DNA of 64,000 nucleotides, taken from Panax quinquefolius. Its lineage: Eukaryota; Streptophyta; Magnoliopsida; Apiales; Araliaceae. Location: the NCBI GenBank assembly GCA_020205615.1, contig CM035170.1:123010642-123074641 (forward strand), read 5' to 3'. Below the pieces are notes generated by a model. That model saw only the letters and a program-made list of their open reading frames with translations. It did not search any database and had not been told where the DNA came from. A program made the position numbers and the translations under genes. Below are positions 59,561 through 64,000 of the stretch, piece after piece. How positions within the stretch are numbered: the stretch's first letter is position 1; each line of letters opens with the position of its first letter.

Positions 59561-60090
59561 ATGGATTGCAAATGGTGTATTGTGTGCCTCCATCATAATC
59601 TTGTACCTTCAAATCGTAGTCGTTAGAACACAAAGTCTAGAGTGGACTCAAGTATTCCTTCTTCATCAATTCTCGCTTCTAATAGCTCCTTCAGTACTTT
59701 CTTCTTCATCACGACTCACCCCTGCCTGCGGCTCGAGCAGGCTTTAACTAAAGTCGATTATACTCGTATATCATCAATGCAAGTACCTAGAGTTTTCATC
59801 TCCATCTCTATTATTTGTAAATTCTACGAAATTAGTCTTTGATAATATCGTACTCAGATTGTATATCGATCTTCACTCAACACGCCACCTACCACGCTCG
59901 CTTTTCAAGATGGCATGGTCGTAACACGTGTTTAAATGAGTCTCCTCTCGAGTTCTTCAAGCTCTTCCCACATTCCTCGCTCCATTCGAATTTTGTATCT
60001 CTACGAGTTAGTCATGATAATGGAATAGCGATTCGAGAATATCCTTCAACGAATCTCCGATAATAACCAACTAAGCCTGAAAGCTACGAT
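59560..60090 (-). pseudogene. Element D RNase H edges (broken)
   Basis: Minus strand: YYRRF..GFS-equivalent (about 60060), FELE/FQELK-equivalent near 59975-59955, then an abrupt jump to the ADVLSR-like end (59890) and the pre-integrase spacer (ETLGT..., 59800) and EAHNT (59600). As in A and B, the central RNase H domain is missing. Confidence 0.55.
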
Positions 60091-60094
60091 TTCG

Positions 60095-60255
60095 ACATCG
60101 ACTTAATTTGCTCTCAACTCGCGACTCATATCCCAATCTTGGATAAGACGTCACAATTACACCTATCGCTTTACTATCGCATCTAATATGACGCCCCCTA
60201 TAGAGTCTCGCTTAGTGAATTCCACAAAGGAAGTCACAAGATAAAGGCTCGTGTA
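60095..60255 (-). other. Non-pol filler replacing the RT core (copy in D)
   Basis: Minus strand homologue of A 2345-2510 and B 9870-10055: ctttatcttgtgacttcc, gcgtcatat, gataggtgtaattgtgacg, and ttatccaagattgggat. Flanked by the RT N-terminus (higher coordinates) and the RNase H edge. Confidence 0.65.
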
Positions 60256-60259
60256 CCAA

Positions 60260-60915
60260 ATTCTATAGTTGAATTTTTAACTCCTCAAGTTCAATAGAGC
60301 CATTCTATATGAGATTTTAGAAATGAGTTTTGTATCGGGTTCAAAGTCGATACAAAATTTAATATCGAAGCTTTGGGAGTAAGCCAAGAAATTCTTCGTG
60401 AAATACATCAGAAAAATCAATAACAACAGGAATATTATTCAAATCGACGTGTCTTTATTCAAATCCATAACACGGACTAAGAAAACTTGACATCCGTAAT
60501 AAACGAATGACTTCATGGCTTGATATGAAAATGTTTGATTACAATGGTTTGATTGCTTGAATTCAATAACAAAGTTGCTTAGAATATGAAAACTAACAAC
60601 CCTTACAAAAGCAATCAATTTGGCGTGATGAGTAGCTTAACCTTAAAATCACATCAAAAGCAAATATCTCTATAGAAATAAGGTTAACGGTGTAATGTGA
60701 TAGTGCCAACCCTGAATCAAACAAGATTTCTAAACAACATGTAATGAAAGTTTCTCCTAACTGATTCTCCATAAATAGGTCAAAGTCTAATTTCTCCGTA
60801 GTCAAGTTCAAACGCTGAGCGCAAAAGCAAGAGAGATAAAAGAATGGGTAGAACCCAGATTCTAGTAAGGTATAAACTTCGCAAGAATTTATAATTAACT
60901 AACCTGCTAACTTCG
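60260..60915 (-). pseudogene. Element D protease and RT N-terminal linker (broken)
   Basis: [16 protein letters not shown] (60890-60845) shows the protease start with the catalytic DTG changed to ESG. Then follow the YLSC.. strand, EKLDFDLFME (60795), the IGINWL/IDC-equivalent (60640-60600), and the DISI..FP-like RT entrance (60440-60400). Confidence 0.6.
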
Positions 60916-60939
60916 TTCGGGTTCCTCGATTTTGACCGG

Positions 60940-61140
60940 CCACGACAAACGCCTTCCAAGAACCGCTGACTTTGACTTTTCTCGGGATATCCTTTTGAGT
61001 CACCATTCACGCTGGATCTGGTTTCGATATCGCATAATCTCGAGCGATATGTCCTTCTTTTCCACAATTATAAGATACCTTGGAAGGCTTTGAACAGCTT
61101 GACCTTATATGTCCTCCTCTCCACATCTCAGTAGCATCTA
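60940..61140 (-). pseudogene. Element D zinc knuckles (one damaged)
   Basis: Minus strand: a first knuckle with C.RCGEEDI-like pieces (61130-61095) and a second reading [11 protein letters not shown] (61075-61040), missing the first and last Cys. Same two-knuckle order as B and C. Confidence 0.6.
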
Positions 61141-61189
61141 ACCGCGATCGTTCTCTTCCCTAGAATTTGTTGATGGTGCCGATGTTGCC

Positions 61190-61720
61190 GCCGACGCCTT
61201 CCCGTCCATCGTTAAATCTTCTCTTTTTAGGTTGACATCTCTTTCCATAATATCAACGCTGCGTGCGCCTTTTTACCCACGCATCACTCATTCTCACTCG
61301 TTCGCTTATTTCTTCTTTCACCGATTCCAAATTTTATCATCTTATACTCGCCAAAGAGTGCTTCATCCTGGTCAGATTCAAGCATCACGATCGGTAACAC
61401 AAGCTTGAATCGTTGCATCCTTTTTCTCCACGCAATTCAATTCTTTAGCTTCTCTTCTAACTCATGAATACGATTTTGCAATTCTATATTTCGATCATAA
61501 AATACCTCTAATAAACTCTCTTCAGTACCTCTTCTTCCTCTTCTTCCTCACTCTCAAATTGTTACCTCAAGCGATTATCTCAAAAAACTATCAATTCTTC
61601 ACTCACCACACGGATATCTCTAATTCCTTCTTCACCGACATCACATTATCCTCTCCGTCAAGCGATTAGAGGTGTCTCCACGATCTCATTCACTCCATTG
61701 TTAACGCTCTCGCAAAACCA
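61190..61720 (-). pseudogene. Element D gag-position ORF, acidic and coiled-coil, not the usual capsid
   Basis: Where B and C carry the capsid motifs, D's minus strand reads FESEEEEEEVLKRV (61560-61520), then FYDRNIELQNRIHELEEKLKN (about 61500-61440, heptad-like), then DATIQACVTDRD (61415-61385) and a basic GERRNKRTSENE piece (61320-61285). I recognise no family. It may be a diverged Gag C-terminus or a replacement. Confidence 0.45.
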
Positions 61721-61889
61721 TTCTAAAAAAACTATCATAAAACAAGTGGTTAATTAAATAAATTAACAAATCACATAATACCCTATATAATATACCAACC
61801 AACAAATAAGCTTAGGTAGACACACTAATGAAGGATTTACTCGCCTCCCTCCTAGTTTTATTCCCCGATCTCCTGCCAGATCATATCCC

Positions 61890-61904
61890 TAAGCTCGATA
61901 CTAA
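61890..61904 (-). promoter_or_regulatory. Element D primer binding site
   Basis: Minus strand ttagtatcgagctta, next to the LTR end ggcgtca. Same modified tRNA-Met complement as in A. Confidence 0.65.
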
Positions 61905-61907
61905 CCG

Positions 61908-64000
61908 TGACGCCCCAAAAATAGGTATACACCACACCCATTCTCGAGTCGCCAAATACATGGTACAAAAAACAACTACAACTTTATTATTACAACAAGA
62001 AATCGTGAGTTTAAATACAAATATTATCTTTTAGACAATATCTATACTCAAATAAATCCCCATCACATTTATTGATACATTATTTTACAAAATGGTGAGG
62101 ACTACTAAACAACTCTCTCTAGAACCTTCATTCCATACCCCGACTAAGACTCGCTACATTCTCGCCTCCCGAGAAGAAAAATGGAACAACAAGGAAAGGG
62201 TGAGCTCAACTAGCCCAAGAAAGAATACTACGACTAAGATAATATACAACAAATTATCGTTAGTCTCCAACAGGAAAAATTTGATAGAATACAATGACAA
62301 CAAGTTTCAGATCAATATTCGCAGGGAAATAATAATTCATAGAAGAGTTACGTAGAAATGAAATCTACTATAATCTATGAATTTAACAAATCCATCATCA
62401 ATATTTTATCCTCAGAACATCAATCAATATTCATCTCAAATCAAATATTCATCTTTGCACTACAGCCAAAGATATTCATCAATCCATTATGTTCATCTCA
62501 ACACTGCTCATCTTTGCACTAAAGGCCAAAGATATTCATCACCAATCATGTTCATTTAAACACCGCCATCTTCAGACACTACAGCCAAAGATATTCTTCG
62601 AAATCATTCATCTTTGACTACAAAGCCAAAGATATTCAATAATATCATCATTTAAGACCGAGGATGATGAAAAATATTTTAAAGAACTAATCCAAGGAAA
62701 ACAAAATGACAAGGATTAAGGATTAAGGATTCATACTTGGTTTTATCCATGCCCAAAAATACCTCAAAAATAATCATAGTGGTGTAAAATTCAAGAATGA
62801 TCAAAACATGGATACAATCAAAGCTAGTATCCGTAATAGATGTTTTCGACGAAAAGAAGAAATTTTATTTTTCGATGAATAGTCAGATATACGTGAATAG
62901 TGCCGTATACGTGAATAAGTAACTCCCACACCAAAAGATGTAAATTCCACAAAAAAATATTTTCACGCTTACATTAATAGTACTCGTGAATAAGAACTCG
63001 TGAATAAGAACTCATGAATAGAACTCGTGAATAAGAATCATGAATAAGTAACCCCGATATGAAAAAGTTCCAAATTTGATAAAACTTCAGATCAACATTT
63101 CAAAGATAATGATATCAAGAAATAATATCATTACGAAAAAAAATAATATCCCTTACCTCAAAGAATCAAGATTTCTAAGGAAAGGCTCAAGTGATGTCAA
63201 TGAAACTTGTAATTTCAATAAAGAACTCTCAAAGTATCTAAATACTCACAAAATACGCCAATAATATAGAGAGAAAGAGAAAACTTTGTTTCGTGTGATT
63301 TTCAATTCTAACTTAACCCCCTCTATTTATAGAAAATGTTAGCCCGCCAAGGTGACTTCGACCAAGCTACTTATGATGGCTTTTACCTCGCTACTATTGC
63401 CACCCACCACATTTAAAATAAAATTCAGCACATTTTTTCACCAACCACAAGTGGGGCCCACTCAATTCTAGAATTTTCCACCAAAATTAATTATAACCCT
63501 AATTTCCTAATCGACACCTCTTAAAATTCATAACAAATCATTCGTGCATTTTTAATCTGGTTCAAAATTTGTGGACATATACTCAACTTATGTATGTATA
63601 ACATACCCAAAATTACCACAATCCAACTATTTGGATTAAAAATTATAACCCCAATATAATATATCTCAAAACCCCTAATTTAATTTTTAATACCTCCAAT
63701 CCGATAAAATACCGATAAAACACCTCAACATTTCTTCCTTCATTAATAACCACATAAATAAATCCATCATTTATATTCATATAAAATAAATATTTCCTTA
63801 TCATATGAATCAATAATTAATTATTCACAAATAATATTACAGTAATCACATTTACGATAACCAGTCGCTCCTCGTGAAAGAGGGGCTTTCCAATAAGGAT
63901 CTCTCCTCATCATGCGCCAAGAATTAGGTGACCAAACCTCTCCTTAGATGTAACTTTCTAGACATCGCCAATAATGTTATCTAATAATATTATTCAAATA
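61908..64000 (-). repeat. Element D 5' LTR (runs off the window)
   Basis: Matches the 3' LTR, with minirepeats at 62440-62645 and 62880-63060 and TATA at 63323-63331. The last ~620 bp of U3 lie beyond position 64000. Confidence 0.8.

Larger units (their letters stand above)
55566..64000 (-). mobile_element. Element D: Ty3/gypsy LTR retrotransposon, same family as A and B, RT core missing
   Basis: Minus strand: 5' LTR 64000-61908 (continues past the window), PBS 61904-61890, atypical gag region, knuckles, protease, RT N-terminus, non-pol filler, RNase H edge, integrase (present, unlike A and B), tail, PPT 58297-58285, 3' LTR 58284 to about 55640. The 3' LTR lacks its last ~85 bp at the junction with G. 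Confidence 0.85.

Overview
The window looks like pericentromeric or otherwise retroelement-dense DNA of a flowering plant, probably a eudicot. About 95% of it is Ty3/gypsy LTR-retrotransposon sequence. The only host genes I can support are two short-chain dehydrogenase/reductase (SDR) loci at about 13.9-16.1 kb. One is a pseudogene split by a MITE-like hairpin insertion. The other is nearly complete but carries several single-base frame breaks. I see no bacterial operons, rRNA, tRNA or CRISPR.

Layout: 0.34-0.6 kb, a Stowaway-like MITE. 0.7-5.6 kb, element A (minus strand), a decayed gypsy element with a long LTR. 5.8-13.56 kb, element B (plus), same family, head to head with A. 13.57-17.08 kb, the low-copy island with the SDR genes. 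17.08-23.41 kb, element H, a Tat-lineage gypsy element with pol on the minus strand and an extra ORF on the plus strand. 23.41-50.85 kb, a three-level nest: chromovirus C1 (plus) has its 3' LTR split at 33225/50577 by element F/E, which itself contains chromovirus C2 (37.36-47.0 kb, plus). 50.85-55.56 kb, element G, a second, truncated Tat copy with the same sense/antisense layout as H. 55.57-64.0 kb, element D (minus), same family as A and B, running off the right edge.

C1 and C2 keep the whole order gag, two CCHC knuckles, aspartic protease, RT, RNase H, integrase, chromodomain-like tail, polypurine tract and LTR (a Tekay/Del-like chromovirus order), with primer binding sites resembling the complement of initiator tRNA-Met. 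A, B, D and F are deletion derivatives without an RT core. In A, B and D the missing core is replaced by a shared segment of about 170 bp that is not pol, and A and B also lack the integrase core. They would have to borrow enzymes from C1/C2-like relatives.

No retroelement ORF is intact. Part of this is age, but part looks like sequence quality: some motif changes depend on strand, not on family (plus-strand primer sites read tatcGTAgc where tatcAGAgc is expected; minus-strand ones read tcgata where tctgata is expected), and the SDR gene carries paired single-base indels with conserved motifs continuing in the next frame. All domain limits below are approximate to a few tens of bases.
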